Positions 8,910-17,798 are shown, numbered from the stretch's first letter. The stretch is 35,320 nt of DNA from an uncultured Bacteroidia bacterium (GCA_902761655.1 CACWLD010000013.1:10743-46062); one strand, 5' to 3'. The notes: generated from the letters alone by a model not told the origin. A program made the numbers and translations.

Positions 8910-11258
8910 TTACTCTGTGTATTTGATAACTATAGAATCCAGGTAACCGGCATATGTACTTGTGTTGGCAAGCTTGAAATATGTGTAGTTGCCAGCGGAA
9001 AGATCATATGTGGTGGAAGTGGCATCTGAAGTTCCCTCGATTACAGTCTCAGGGTTCTCTGCGGTACCGGCAGTCAGTGTATAGTTGGTAGCGTAGAATC
9101 CGTCACCCTTTGTGATGACAATCTTTGCTATCTTCTTTCCAAGAGGAGTCTTGTTGGCAAGATAGCCGGCTGACTTCTTGAACTGAAGGCCTTCCTTGGC
9201 GCCTGTTCCCTTTGCATAGCAAGCCAGCTGGTTTGCAACGAAAGTGATACCGCCAATTGTGATCTCTACATCATCGCCGTACTTTGAAGGAACGTCGTCC
9301 TGGGTAACTGTAATGGTAGGAAGTGGAGCTGCAACGACTACATTGCAGGTAGCCTCGGCGGCTGTATAGTCGCCTTCTGCCGGAGCAGTGAGGGTGATGG
9401 TAGCCTCGCCTGTCTTGAGTCCGGTAACGGTTCCGTCTGCGCTTACTGTAGCAACGGTCTCGTCAGAAGACTTGTAGGTGATAGCCGCACCGCTGTTGGT
9501 GGTTGCGCCCAGAGCGGCAGTGCCTCCGTTCTCAACCTCGAGGGTTGCGGGAACGGTTATGGCGCCACCTATCTTGGTTGCAGTGAAATCCTTGTTAGCC
9601 CAGATGCCAAGCTGCTTCTTGCCGTTGTTGTAGCAAGGGATGGCAATGAGGTCTCCCTCGGAATTTGTGGTGATAATAACCTGGTTGTTAACCTTTGCAT
9701 AAAGGTCGATGCTAGAGCTTCCCTGTGAAAGTTTTCCATTCCTGTCGCCCTTTCCAAGGCCGTCAGTGAACTTGACGCCCTCGAGCTTGACTACGCGGCT
9801 TACATACTTGGGGAAGTCCTTGATAAGGTCTGCAAGGGTAACTGTGAGGATGACAGGCTCGCCTGTAGACTTCACAGCCTCGGAATCGTTCCAGGAAGTA
9901 AGCTCAGGAGCTCCGCCGTACATAGTGCCCTTTCCGGTGATCTTTCCGGTGAAGGCGTCGCCAACCTTGAGGCCGTGGCCGCTCTTGTAAAGCAGGATGC
10001 CGGCCTTGCCGTCATCGATGAATGCGTTGTTTCCGTTTACATAGGAAACCACTGCGTTGGTGAGTTCAGCGTCATAGTCTGCGCTTGTTCCTGTGAGCTC
10101 GCACCAGGCGTTGAGGTCTGCTACGGACTTGATAGGAGCAGACTGGACAAGTTCTACAATCATATTGGTGGTCTCGCCAATGATCTGGAACTTAGCGGTA
10201 CGTGTAGCACCGGTGTTGGCGCCAAGACTGATCTCAATGTTGCCGTTGTTTGTTCCTGCAGGAGTGAAGTCCTTAACCCAGGAATCGTGGTTCCTTACCT
10301 TCCAGGACCTGTTGGCTGTTACAGGAATCTTGGCGGTTTCAGCGCTTGCAAGGACGAATGTCTTTTCAGGAGCTGCAAGTTCCTCTCCGGTAGGCTCGGC
10401 CTGATCCATATAGATCTGAGGCAGCACATATCCGGTAGCCACTGTTGGCCAAGCGCCAAAGTCCTTGTACTGGGCATTGTCGTACTGGAGGATCCTGTCG
10501 CCGGCGGAGATGTTCTTGAGAGTGGCCTCTCCCTTGTCGTTGAACTCGAGAGTCCAGGTGCTGGCCTTGCTGATGTCAGTTGTAAGGTAGAAGTTTGCGT
10601 AGCTTGCGCTCTGATAGATGTAAGCTCCATTAGGCTGCTTGATTGCATAACCTCCCTCTACCGGCTCCAGCCTGTGGCTCAGGGAACCGTTGTTCATTAC
10701 TATAACGCCGTCAGCATCAGGGGTAACCTTGGTGGTGTAGCCATATGCATATGAGTTGTCATCCTTGCCTGCACCAATGTTCATTGCAGCCTGGAGGTCT
10801 CCTCCAAGGTCGAACACTATAAGGTAGGTAACCTGAGGATCCATAACTGATGTGGAAGTGATCTTCCTGTAGTACCTGGTGGCGTCAAGTCCGGCCTCAC
10901 CCTTCTGGGATACGTTTACGGAGAATCTCTTGTCGCCTGCGCCGCAGAAAGCAACTACATCGGCCCTGGGGGCGTTGAGTTCGTTCCACTCATCAAGATT
11001 CTTGCTGGCAATCATCTTTACGGCAGCATTGCCTGTTCCGTGGGAAGGGGAAATGGTGATCCATTCCGGAGCATATGCATACCAGTCTCCGTCTGCAGAA
11101 AGGTTGACTGTAACCTCCTGGGGGGCGGCTCCGTCAAACTCTATGACGGTCTGGTCACCTGACAATGCAAGTGCGAGCACGTCGCCGGCCTGCTGGCAGG
11201 AAGCGAACAGTGTGATGCCGGCGGCTATTGCGAATATTGCTTTAAATATCTTTTTCAT
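8910..11258 (-). CDS. large multidomain surface lipoprotein (BACON-like, OB-fold, Big_2) paired with TonB-dependent receptor
   Basis: A 782-residue lipoprotein (signal MKKIFKAIFAIAAGITLFASC, Cys21), probably displayed on the cell surface. Domains read by eye: a BACON-like sandwich (about 34-118); a Gly/Tyr-rich module (about 143-288, VTYLIVFDLGGDLQAAMN); a second BACON-like sandwich (298-375); a DUF5689/OB-fold-like segment (about 376-560, AELTNAVVSYVNGNNAFIDDGKAGILLY, then VGDAFTGKITG); a bacterial Ig-like Big_2 domain (about 562-645, VATVSADGTVTGLKTGEATITL); and a C-terminal beta module ending in LDSIVIKYTE. No catalytic motif is seen. It starts 20 bp after the receptor gene and shares its transcript, the position a SusD-type binding partner occupies in polysaccharide loci, but it is not SusD-like. 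OB folds often bind nucleic acid, and the nuclease encoded next also carries one, so it may be a ligand-capture protein (inference). Confidence 0.8.
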   Translation of the reverse strand: MKKIFKAIFAIAAGITLFASCQQAGDVLALALSGDQTVIEFDGAAPQEVTVNLSADGDWYAYAPEWITISPSHGTGNAAVKMIASKNLDEWNELNAPRADVVAFCGAGDKRFSVNVSQKGEAGLDATRYYRKITSTSVMDPQVTYLIVFDLGGDLQAAMNIGAGKDDNSYAYGYTTKVTPDADGVIVMNNGSLSHRLEPVEGGYAIKQPNGAYIYQSASYANFYLTTDISKASTWTLEFNDKGEATLKNISAGDRILQYDNAQYKDFGAWPTVATGYVLPQIYMDQAEPTGEELAAPEKTFVLASAETAKIPVTANRSWKVRNHDSWVKDFTPAGTNNGNIEISLGANTGATRTAKFQIIGETTNMIVELVQSAPIKSVADLNAWCELTGTSADYDAELTNAVVSYVNGNNAFIDDGKAGILLYKSGHGLKVGDAFTGKITGKGTMYGGAPELTSWNDSEAVKSTGEPVILTVTLADLIKDFPKYVSRVVKLEGVKFTDGLGKGDRNGKLSQGSSSIDLYAKVNNQVIITTNSEGDLIAIPCYNNGKKQLGIWANKDFTATKIGGAITVPATLEVENGGTAALGATTNSGAAITYKSSDETVATVSADGTVTGLKTGEATITLTAPAEGDYTAAEATCNVVVAAPLPTITVTQDDVPSKYGDDVEITIGGITFVANQLACYAKGTGAKEGLQFKKSAGYLANKTPLGKKIAKIVITKGDGFYATNYTLTAGTAENPETVIEGTSDATSTTYDLSAGNYTYFKLANTSTYAGYLDSIVIKYTE

Positions 11259-11278
11259 AATCTCTTTTCCTCACTGGT

Positions 11279-14200
11279 TTAGTTGAACATATAACGGAGA
11301 CCAAGCTGGATCTGCCAGGTATTGTAGATAGAAGAAGCATACCTGTAGGTGTGGTCGCTGTTACCGGAGAAGGAATAAACAGGAGCGACTGTAGAGCTGA
11401 TTGACTCTGCGTTGGTGCAGTGGAGAAGCTTGCCGCTGTTGCAGTCGAGGATGCTGGGAACACCCCACTTGGGATTGAACAGGTTGTTGAAGTTCAGGAA
11501 GTCAACAGAGAACTGGAACTTGTGAACTGACTTGCCGGTCTTGAACTGGAAGTCCTGGGCAACGCGAAGGTCAAAGTGGTGAACCCAAGGAGCGCGGGCG
11601 CTGTAGGCCTCGGCATACTGTCCCTTGTGGCTGCGAAGGTAGCTGTCCTGCTGAACGAAGTTCCAGAAAGCCTGCATATCGTCTGCGGAAGCCCACTTGA
11701 GCTCGTCCGGTGTGTTGGGGATGTAGATGAGGTCGTAAGCGGAACCGTCGCCGTTGATGTCTGCGTCATACAAGAAGGAATATCCGTTGGAAGAATAGCC
11801 CTCGTACATCAGGGAAACGTGGGTGTCGAAACCTATCTTGGTCCTGTTGGTCCAGTTGATGGAACCGATCACACGGTCAGGAACTACGTAAGAAGACCTC
11901 TGGAGGGTGGCGAACTCAGGTCCGTTCACTGTGTAGAGGGAGGTGTATGCAGAGGAAGCAGCGCTACCAGGCATACCGGTGATCTCCTTGGACTCAGTGC
12001 GGGTGTAAGCAGCCATAATGCTGAGGTTCTCAAGAGGCTGGGCGTTAATGGTTATGTTAGCTGAATAACCGTAGCCTTCCCTTGTGTTGGTAAGAACGAA
12101 AGCATTGGTGCTCTGATACTTATATTTAGCAGGGTAGATGAGGCGGTTGTCTGCGCCAAGCATCCTGTCCCAACTGTCAGAAGGCATAATGTTGTAGTTT
12201 GTAAGCCTTACTCCGTAGATGGTCTTGTTGAAGATACCCTCGGCAGTAACGGTCAGAGGGAAGCTTACAGGAAGCTGATAGTCGAATGCGAGAGAAACCT
12301 TTGCCGTTGTAGGGATCTTGAAGTTGGGGTCTACACCGTCAACCTCGCTTCCAATAACACCGTCTTTAGGATCGATGGTCTTGGGGAACATCTTAGGATC
12401 CAGTGAGTTCATCTTGTCCAGGAGGGCTGCCTTGTCAGTGATGATAGGGCCTGCGAAAGCGGCAAGGAGAGGATCAGGTGTACTGTTCTTACCCTTCCAG
12501 CTGGTGGAGATCCTGGCAACATTCTGAATCATATTGGAGTTTGTAGGCATATTGGTGAAGAACACCAGTGAAGGAAGCCTTGAGAAGAGGCCGGCGCCTC
12601 CGCGGATCTTCAGGGTGCTGTCTCCGAATACGTCCCAGGAGAAGCCCACACGTGGAGAAGTTGTCACGTGGTTTGCAGGCCATACACCTGTGTCGATGTG
12701 CCTTCCGCCGTAGTCGAGGGCCTTGATGGCGTTGTTTGTCATAATGTCCTTCTCGTCAAAGGCGAGCAGGTCGAAACGTGCGCCGTAAGTGAGCTTGAAG
12801 TTCTTGCCAATTGACCACTCGTCCTGAAGGTATGCGCCAAACTGGTTGAATGTGATCTGGGCGGTAGGGTTAGGGTTGCCGTTATAACCGTAAGTGAGGG
12901 CGATGGTCTCAGGAGCAGCCTGGTTGTAGAAGTCCTCAAGGCTCTTGTAACGGTAGTAACCTGTTCCGTTACGCATATATGCGTTGTTTGCGAACTGGTG
13001 CTCGTAGCTCAGACCAACAAGGAAGTGGTGGTTGCCAAGGTCCAGGGTGAAGTCGTCCTTGGCGGTAAGGGTGTTGTTGTAAACACCGTTGTTGTAGGTG
13101 AAGAGCTCGTATCCTGCTGAGATGTAAGGCATAATGGTTCCGGCAGTATCGGCTGTGCCGTCAAGGATGTCGATGAACGGGAACTCTGAAGAGGTTGATC
13201 CACGGACGTCGGCGATCATTGTGTAGGTTGCCAGGAACTGGTTGTGCATATTCTCGCCAATGCGGCTGTTGAGGTCAAGTGACCAGGTGTTTACGTTGTT
13301 CTGTGCGTTGTAGCAAGAGTTCACGTAAGCCATACCGTACTGGGAGAGACGGTTTCCTGAAGCGCGTGAGATGGCGTTTGAAGAAGAGCCGTTGGTCTGC
13401 TGCCAGTAAAGGTTCTGGGTGTAGTTGTAACGGAGGGCAAGACGGTTCCTCTCGTTGATGTTCCAGTCAATGCGGACAAGGACCTTCTTGTTGGTCTCTG
13501 TTCCAGGATAGTTTGTCCAGGAACCAGTGTCATATCCATAAGTGTCCTTCAGATACTTGGAAACTCCCTCGAGGTCAGAAAGCTTGGTCCTGGAGATGTA
13601 TTTATTAGGATTAGCAACTCCGTCGGTGGAGCCTCTCCACTGGTTCATTGAAGACGGTGACACGGTGTACTCACCGCTGAGGAAGAAGAACAGCTTGTTC
13701 TTGATGATAGGGCCACCAACGGTGAAGCCGTAAACGTTCTTCTGGTCTTCCTCGATCCTCTCAAGCTTGTTCTTGTCAGGATCTATGATTCCACGCATCT
13801 TGTTGTTGAAGTAATACGTGTAGGCTGTACCCTTGACGGTGTTTGTTCCGGACTTGGTGATTGCGTTTACGCTGGCGCCGATGAAGTTGGTCTGACGTAC
13901 GTCGTAAGGGGCGATCACGACCTGGACCTCCTGGAATGCATCCATTGAGATAGGGTTGCCGCCTCCGGGGAGGTTTGCGGAAAGACCGAAGTTGTTGTTG
14001 AAGTTTGCTCCGTCCACAGTAAAGTTGGTGGAACGTCCGTCGGCACCTGCGAAGCTCATTCCATTTGCATAAGGAGAGAGCTTTGCGATATCCTGGATGC
14101 TGCGGTTTACGCTAGGGAGTTCCTCCATCTGTGAAAGGGAGATGTTGGTTCCCGCACCGGTCTTGGTGGTGGTGAACTTGGATGTAGAAGCCACAACTAC

Positions 14201-14545
14201 AACCTCGTTGAGCTGCTCGGAACTCTTAAGGTTGGCATTGATCGTATAAATCTCACCCAAGAGGAGGGTCACGTCATTGTGCACCTCCGTAGCCATACCA
14301 ATGAATGAAATCTCCACTTTGTATGGACCTCCGGAACGCATACCGGTGATGGTGTAGCGACCGTCGTTGTTGGTGATTGCATAGTACTGGGTTCCGGAAG
14401 GCTCGTGGACTGCCACTACGGCAGCACCGATGAGGGGCTCTCCGAACTCATCTGCAATCTGTCCGCTCATGCTGGATGTGGTCACCTGTGCATAGGCTGC
14501 CAATCCGGCGAATAATGTCGCAAAAGCGAGCAAGAAACGTTTCAT
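11279..14545 (-). CDS. Oar-like TonB-dependent outer-membrane receptor
   Basis: Outer-membrane gated channel of 1088 residues. It has a signal peptide (1-20, ending AYAQ), a carboxypeptidase-regulatory-like sandwich (about 24-107, GQIADEFGEPLIGAAVVAV), a plug domain (about 115-240, with SVNRSIQDIAKLSPYANG and TNFTVDGANFNNNFG) and a long beta-barrel with typical extracellular-loop segments ending RYMFN. The plug wording (AGADGRSTNFTVDGANFNN; VIAPYDVRQTNFIGASVNAITKSGTN) is that of the Oar subgroup rather than SusC, and no SusD gene follows. Oar-type receptors import or display unknown large ligands. It is the first gene of an operon with the 782-residue lipoprotein, behind a TATTTTTG box at 14594-14601. 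One of three CATG sites is at 14468-14471, in the signal-proximal Ser-Met pair. Confidence 0.92.
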   Translation of the reverse strand: MKRFLLAFATLFAGLAAYAQVTTSSMSGQIADEFGEPLIGAAVVAVHEPSGTQYYAITNNDGRYTITGMRSGGPYKVEISFIGMATEVHNDVTLLLGEIYTINANLKSSEQLNEVVVVASTSKFTTTKTGAGTNISLSQMEELPSVNRSIQDIAKLSPYANGMSFAGADGRSTNFTVDGANFNNNFGLSANLPGGGNPISMDAFQEVQVVIAPYDVRQTNFIGASVNAITKSGTNTVKGTAYTYYFNNKMRGIIDPDKNKLERIEEDQKNVYGFTVGGPIIKNKLFFFLSGEYTVSPSSMNQWRGSTDGVANPNKYISRTKLSDLEGVSKYLKDTYGYDTGSWTNYPGTETNKKVLVRIDWNINERNRLALRYNYTQNLYWQQTNGSSSNAISRASGNRLSQYGMAYVNSCYNAQNNVNTWSLDLNSRIGENMHNQFLATYTMIADVRGSTSSEFPFIDILDGTADTAGTIMPYISAGYELFTYNNGVYNNTLTAKDDFTLDLGNHHFLVGLSYEHQFANNAYMRNGTGYYRYKSLEDFYNQAAPETIALTYGYNGNPNPTAQITFNQFGAYLQDEWSIGKNFKLTYGARFDLLAFDEKDIMTNNAIKALDYGGRHIDTGVWPANHVTTSPRVGFSWDVFGDSTLKIRGGAGLFSRLPSLVFFTNMPTNSNMIQNVARISTSWKGKNSTPDPLLAAFAGPIITDKAALLDKMNSLDPKMFPKTIDPKDGVIGSEVDGVDPNFKIPTTAKVSLAFDYQLPVSFPLTVTAEGIFNKTIYGVRLTNYNIMPSDSWDRMLGADNRLIYPAKYKYQSTNAFVLTNTREGYGYSANITINAQPLENLSIMAAYTRTESKEITGMPGSAASSAYTSLYTVNGPEFATLQRSSYVVPDRVIGSINWTNRTKIGFDTHVSLMYEGYSSNGYSFLYDADINGDGSAYDLIYIPNTPDELKWASADDMQAFWNFVQQDSYLRSHKGQYAEAYSARAPWVHHFDLRVAQDFQFKTGKSVHKFQFSVDFLNFNNLFNPKWGVPSILDCNSGKLLHCTNAESISSTVAPVYSFSGNSDHTYRYASSIYNTWQIQLGLRYMFN

Positions 14546-14593
14546 TTGATTGTATAGTTTTTGATGTTGAAAATAAATATCTGTTTAACCCGG

Positions 14594-14601
14594 CAAAAAT
14601 A
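14594..14601 (-). promoter_or_regulatory. -7 box for the receptor operon
   Basis: Minus strand TATTTTTG fits TAnnTTTG, 48 nt before the receptor ATG. The surrounding 14546-14660 is AT-rich and shows no other structure I can support. Confidence 0.5.
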
Positions 14602-14704
14602 CTTCATAAAAAGGTGACTTAAAAATTAAAATCGTTTTACCCCTTTAAAATTGTTAACAAGATATCAACAACATATTAACAGTTACGAATTCATAATAAA
14701 ATTA

Positions 14705-14712
14705 TATATTTG
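14705..14712 (+). promoter_or_regulatory. -7 box for metK
   Basis: TATATTTG on the plus strand, 61 nt before the metK ATG at 14774. It shows that the open frame extending up to 14651 is not translated, since those codons lie upstream of the expected transcript start. Confidence 0.7.
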
Positions 14713-14723
14713 CAGTCAGAAAC

Positions 14724-14755
14724 ACGTGGACAGATTTGTATGCTTGCAACCACGT
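14724..14755 (+). other. hairpin in the metK leader
   Basis: A 6-bp perfect stem pairs 14724-14729 (ACGTGG) with 14750-14755 (CCACGT), close to the predicted 5' end of the metK transcript, and a small inner pairing of TTG with CAA is possible. The loop is long and the stem short, so the structure is modest. It does not match the SAM-I or SAM-II riboswitch consensus as I know them. It might be a 5' stabilising hairpin or a regulatory element. Confidence 0.3.
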
Positions 14756-14773
14756 CAAAAAATGCTAAAAAAT

Positions 14774-16000
14774 ATGAAAAAGAACTATCTGTTTACTTCA
14801 GAATCCGTTTCTGAAGGCCACCCGGACAAGGTGGCGGACCAAATTTCCGATGCAATTCTGGACGAATTCCTCAGGCAGGACCCCGAATCCAAGGTGGCCT
14901 GCGAAACTTTCTGTTCTACCGGCCTGGTAGTCATTGGCGGAGAAGTCAATTCCACAGCTTACGTAGATGTCCAGCAGACAGCCCGCAGGGTTATCTGCAG
15001 GATAGGTTACGACAGGGCTGACTATATGTTCGACGGCAATTCCTGCGGAGTGCTCTCCGCGATACACGAGCAGAGCGCCGACATCAACCGCGGCGTAGTC
15101 CGCGAGAATCCGGAGGAGCAGGGCGCCGGAGACCAGGGAATGATGTTCGGCTACGCCTGCAGGGACACGCAGGAGTATATGCCTCTTCCTATCTCCCTGG
15201 CGCACAGGATCCTCCAAATCCTTACGGGCATACGCAAGAACGAGCCCGGGCTTATGCCTTACCTGCGTCCCGACGCAAAATCCCAGTTCACAATAGAATA
15301 CGACGGCGAGAGCAACAAGCCGGTGCGCATACACACCATTGTCCTCTCCACCCAGCACGACGAGTTCGACACTGACGATGCAATGCACGACAAGATTACT
15401 GCCGACGTGCGCGACATCCTCATCCCAAGGCTCATAAAGAGCCTGCCCGCCCAGACCGCGGCGCTCTTTGACAAGGGATTCGAACTGCTTGTGAACCCTA
15501 CAGGAAAATTCGTGATCGGCGGCCCCCACGGGGACACAGGCCTCACGGGACGCAAGATCATCGTGGACACCTACGGAGGCAAGGGCGCGCACGGCGGAGG
15601 CGCCTTCTCCGGCAAGGATCCATCAAAGGTTGACCGCAGCGGCGCCTATGCCGCGCGCTACATTGCCAAGAACCTTGTAGCCGCAGGCGTCGCAGACCAG
15701 ATTGAAGTGCAGCTGGCCTACGCCATTGGCGTGGCCCGGCCTGTAAGCGTTTACATAAACACTTACGGCACGGCCGCCCACTGCCTGGACGACGGCCTCA
15801 TCGCAGAAAAGGTAAAAGAGCTGTTCGATTTGCGTCCTGCCGCAATAATTGATAAATTTGGACTCAAGAACCCCATTTACGAACCTACGGCCGCATACGG
15901 GCACTTTGGCAAAGACCCTTACGTGAAGGACGGAATACAGTTCTTCGGATGGGAGAAGCTGGATGCGGTGGACGCAATCAAGAAAGCATTTAACATCTAA
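14774..16000 (+). CDS. metK: S-adenosylmethionine synthetase
   Basis: Makes SAM from methionine and ATP in the cytosol. SAM is the methyl donor for at least two methyltransferases encoded here (trmB and the RlmI-like gene). The 408-residue protein starts [19 protein letters not shown], with the ATP/methionine-binding GHPDK at 15-19, then [12 protein letters not shown], the P-loop-like [16 protein letters not shown] and a C-terminal [13 protein letters not shown]. The ATG at 14774 is preferred over in-frame ATGs at 14762 and upstream because it gives the conserved family N-terminus and lies downstream of the TATATTTG box at 14705. The length fits the family. The next gene follows after 11 bp on the same strand. 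Confidence 0.97.
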   Translation: MKKNYLFTSESVSEGHPDKVADQISDAILDEFLRQDPESKVACETFCSTGLVVIGGEVNSTAYVDVQQTARRVICRIGYDRADYMFDGNSCGVLSAIHEQSADINRGVVRENPEEQGAGDQGMMFGYACRDTQEYMPLPISLAHRILQILTGIRKNEPGLMPYLRPDAKSQFTIEYDGESNKPVRIHTIVLSTQHDEFDTDDAMHDKITADVRDILIPRLIKSLPAQTAALFDKGFELLVNPTGKFVIGGPHGDTGLTGRKIIVDTYGGKGAHGGGAFSGKDPSKVDRSGAYAARYIAKNLVAAGVADQIEVQLAYAIGVARPVSVYINTYGTAAHCLDDGLIAEKVKELFDLRPAAIIDKFGLKNPIYEPTAAYGHFGKDPYVKDGIQFFGWEKLDAVDAIKKAFNI

Positions 16001-16011
16001 AGACCACAATT

Positions 16012-17013
16012 ATGAGACGGCACCTGGCAATATTGCTGGCCGCGCTTGCAGGCACCCTGACCCTGAGCGCCCAGAGCGTTATCAAACTCAACCCGCAGTC
16101 TGACGGAAGGTACACCATTGACGCCACCGTCAACGGTGTTGGCGTCAAGACATTCTATGCAGCCGAGAACTGGTTCGCAAGCGTGTCTTCCACCACCTAC
16201 CTGTTCCTTTACGAGAACGGATACATAGAGGACGCCGACGTCAACGGCGTTACGGTTCTCAAGATGCCGGACGGTTCCACGGTAAAGGCAGGCTCCTTTG
16301 TCATCAGGAACCTGAGGATAGGCAACATCATTGTCCAGAACCTGCCGGCGTTCGTGCTCACCAAGCAGAACGTGCCTCTCATAGTGGGCAACTCAGCCTT
16401 CGACTGCTTTGGAGAAGTGGTCCAGGACGGCGACAGGCTCCTTGTATATGACGGCACCGTGCTGGCGGAGGAAACTCCAAAGGACACCCAGCCGGACGAG
16501 GCCGACAAGCTGAAAGCGGACGTACAGGAGTACCTTGACGCCAAGGATTACGCTTCCGCCGCAAAATGCTTCGACGCCCTCAAGGAGATGGGCGAGCTCA
16601 GTATGTATAACGAGTACCAGTACGCAATGGTCCTGAACATAGTCGGACGCAGCGACGAGTGCATTTCCCTTTGCGAGAAATGGATCGGGGAAAACCTTGG
16701 CCGCGCAATGGTCCTGGATTACTGGATGTACGACGCCCTTGGAGACTGCTACGCGCGCAAGAAGGAAGTCAAGAAATCCATAGAGAACTATGAGAAGGCC
16801 GTGGCCACATACTGCAAGCTTTTCAACACCTCCGAGAAGGAGATCAAGAAGAGCAAGTTCAAGGACGAAACCCTGAGCTACACCCTTTATGACCTTGGAA
16901 GGCAGTATGCCTCAGTGAACATTGGAAAGACAGAATACTATATGGCACTTGCCGCAAAGAGCGGCAACCAGGCTGCAATAGATTTCTGCAAGTCAGTGCA
17001 CATCAAGTACTAG
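16012..17013 (+). CDS. exported retropepsin-like domain protein with degenerate active site and C-terminal TPR-like region
   Basis: A 333-residue exported protein with a signal peptide (1-20, LTLSAQ). Residues about 30-148 follow the layout of retropepsin-like clan AA aspartic proteases found in Bacteroidetes: YTIDATVNGVGVKTF, then the region that normally holds the catalytic D-T/S-G triad, then GSFVIRNLRIGNIIVQNLPAFV, and the closing VPLIVGNSAFDCFGEV. At the catalytic position this protein has A50-A51-E52 in FYAAENWFASVSS, so proteolysis is not expected. Residues about 165-333 are helical and TPR-like (YEKAVATYCKLF, YYMALAAKSGNQAAI). It lies 11 bp after metK and ends in a stop interlocked with the miaA-like gene. 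A binding or scaffold role is the simplest reading. Its family is recognised by layout, not by strong motifs. Confidence 0.72.
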   Translation: MRRHLAILLAALAGTLTLSAQSVIKLNPQSDGRYTIDATVNGVGVKTFYAAENWFASVSSTTYLFLYENGYIEDADVNGVTVLKMPDGSTVKAGSFVIRNLRIGNIIVQNLPAFVLTKQNVPLIVGNSAFDCFGEVVQDGDRLLVYDGTVLAEETPKDTQPDEADKLKADVQEYLDAKDYASAAKCFDALKEMGELSMYNEYQYAMVLNIVGRSDECISLCEKWIGENLGRAMVLDYWMYDALGDCYARKKEVKKSIENYEKAVATYCKLFNTSEKEIKKSKFKDETLSYTLYDLGRQYASVNIGKTEYYMALAAKSGNQAAIDFCKSVHIKY

Positions 17014-17798
17014 CGTACCTCCGTCCAGTGGATCTGGACGCCGTCCCTTTCCATCCCGCGGAACCAGGTCATCTGCCTCTTGGCAAACTGGTGGATGGCG
17101 TTTGACAGCAGCGTGAACATTTCATCGTAACTCAGTATGCCCAAAACATACTGGGTTACGTATTTATACTCCAGGCCATAATAGATGAGGTCCTCCGCCG
17201 CGACGCCGCTTTCCATCAGCCCCCTTATCTCCTCCGCCATTCCGTTTTCCAGGCGCTCCTTGAGGCGGACGTCTATGCGCCGTATCCTTTCCTCGCGGGT
17301 GACCAGGGTCCCAATGAAATATGTCTTGTGTGGAAGCATCGCAGGATCCACCTGGGGGACATCCTTTGAGAAGTCGTATCCGCAGGTGGCCGCCTCTATG
17401 TAAAGGCCGGTGCCGCCGCACAGGATGGGCACTCCCCCGCGCGAGCGGATGTCCTGGTACACGTCCGCAAAGTCCTTCTGGTAGCGGTATACGTTGTATC
17501 TGGAGCCGGCGGGTGCAATGTCTATGAGATGATATGGAATCTCTCCGTACTCCTCCAGGTCCTTGCCCGTGCCAATGTCCATCCCCCTGTATACCTGGCG
17601 GGAATCCGCCGATATTATCTCCGCACCGGGGATCTGGCGCGCCAGGTTCACCGCGTACCGCGTCTTCCCTGACGCGGTGGGCCCCAGCACGCAGATCAGG
17701 TCTATCTCCCCCGAAGCGTACTTGTCCGCAATGGCGGGCACGTCAATCTCTTCCGGGGAAGGAAGTTCTGCGAACATTGTAAAGCGGACTTTTGGCAT
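17010..17798 (-). CDS. miaA: MiaA-like tRNA dimethylallyltransferase, short form
   Basis: tRNA A37 isopentenyltransferase family, which transfers dimethylallyl from DMAPP to A37 of UNN-decoding tRNAs. Recognisable elements in order are: Walker A GPTASGKT (39-46); SADSRQVYRGMDIGTGKDLEEY (63-84); PYHLIDI (88-94); GGTGLY (128-133); the RLENGMAEEIRGLM helix (182-195); YGLEYKYVTQYVLG in place of the usual GYRQ region; and FAKRQMTWFR (238-247). It is 262 residues although it carries a 30-residue N-terminal extension, because the stretch between GGTGLY and the ERLENG helix is only about 50 residues. Canonical enzymes have roughly 100 there, including the insertion domain with its D-x-x-R-x-x-RALE signature. 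It is the last gene of the smpB string (9-bp gap) and converges on the gene at 16012. Confidence 0.82.
   Translation of the reverse strand: MPKVRFTMFAELPSPEEIDVPAIADKYASGEIDLICVLGPTASGKTRYAVNLARQIPGAEIISADSRQVYRGMDIGTGKDLEEYGEIPYHLIDIAPAGSRYNVYRYQKDFADVYQDIRSRGGVPILCGGTGLYIEAATCGYDFSKDVPQVDPAMLPHKTYFIGTLVTREERIRRIDVRLKERLENGMAEEIRGLMESGVAAEDLIYYGLEYKYVTQYVLGILSYDEMFTLLSNAIHQFAKRQMTWFRGMERDGVQIHWTEVR

Noticed and set aside
14651-14773. N-terminal extension of metK to 14651
   Set aside because: The -7 box at 14705-14712 lies inside it, and the extra residues are not part of the conserved MetK start.
14713-14773. SAM riboswitch before metK
   Set aside because: The leader is too short for SAM-I and lacks the SAM-II consensus as I know it; only a weak hairpin remains, so it is reported as a structure and not as a riboswitch.
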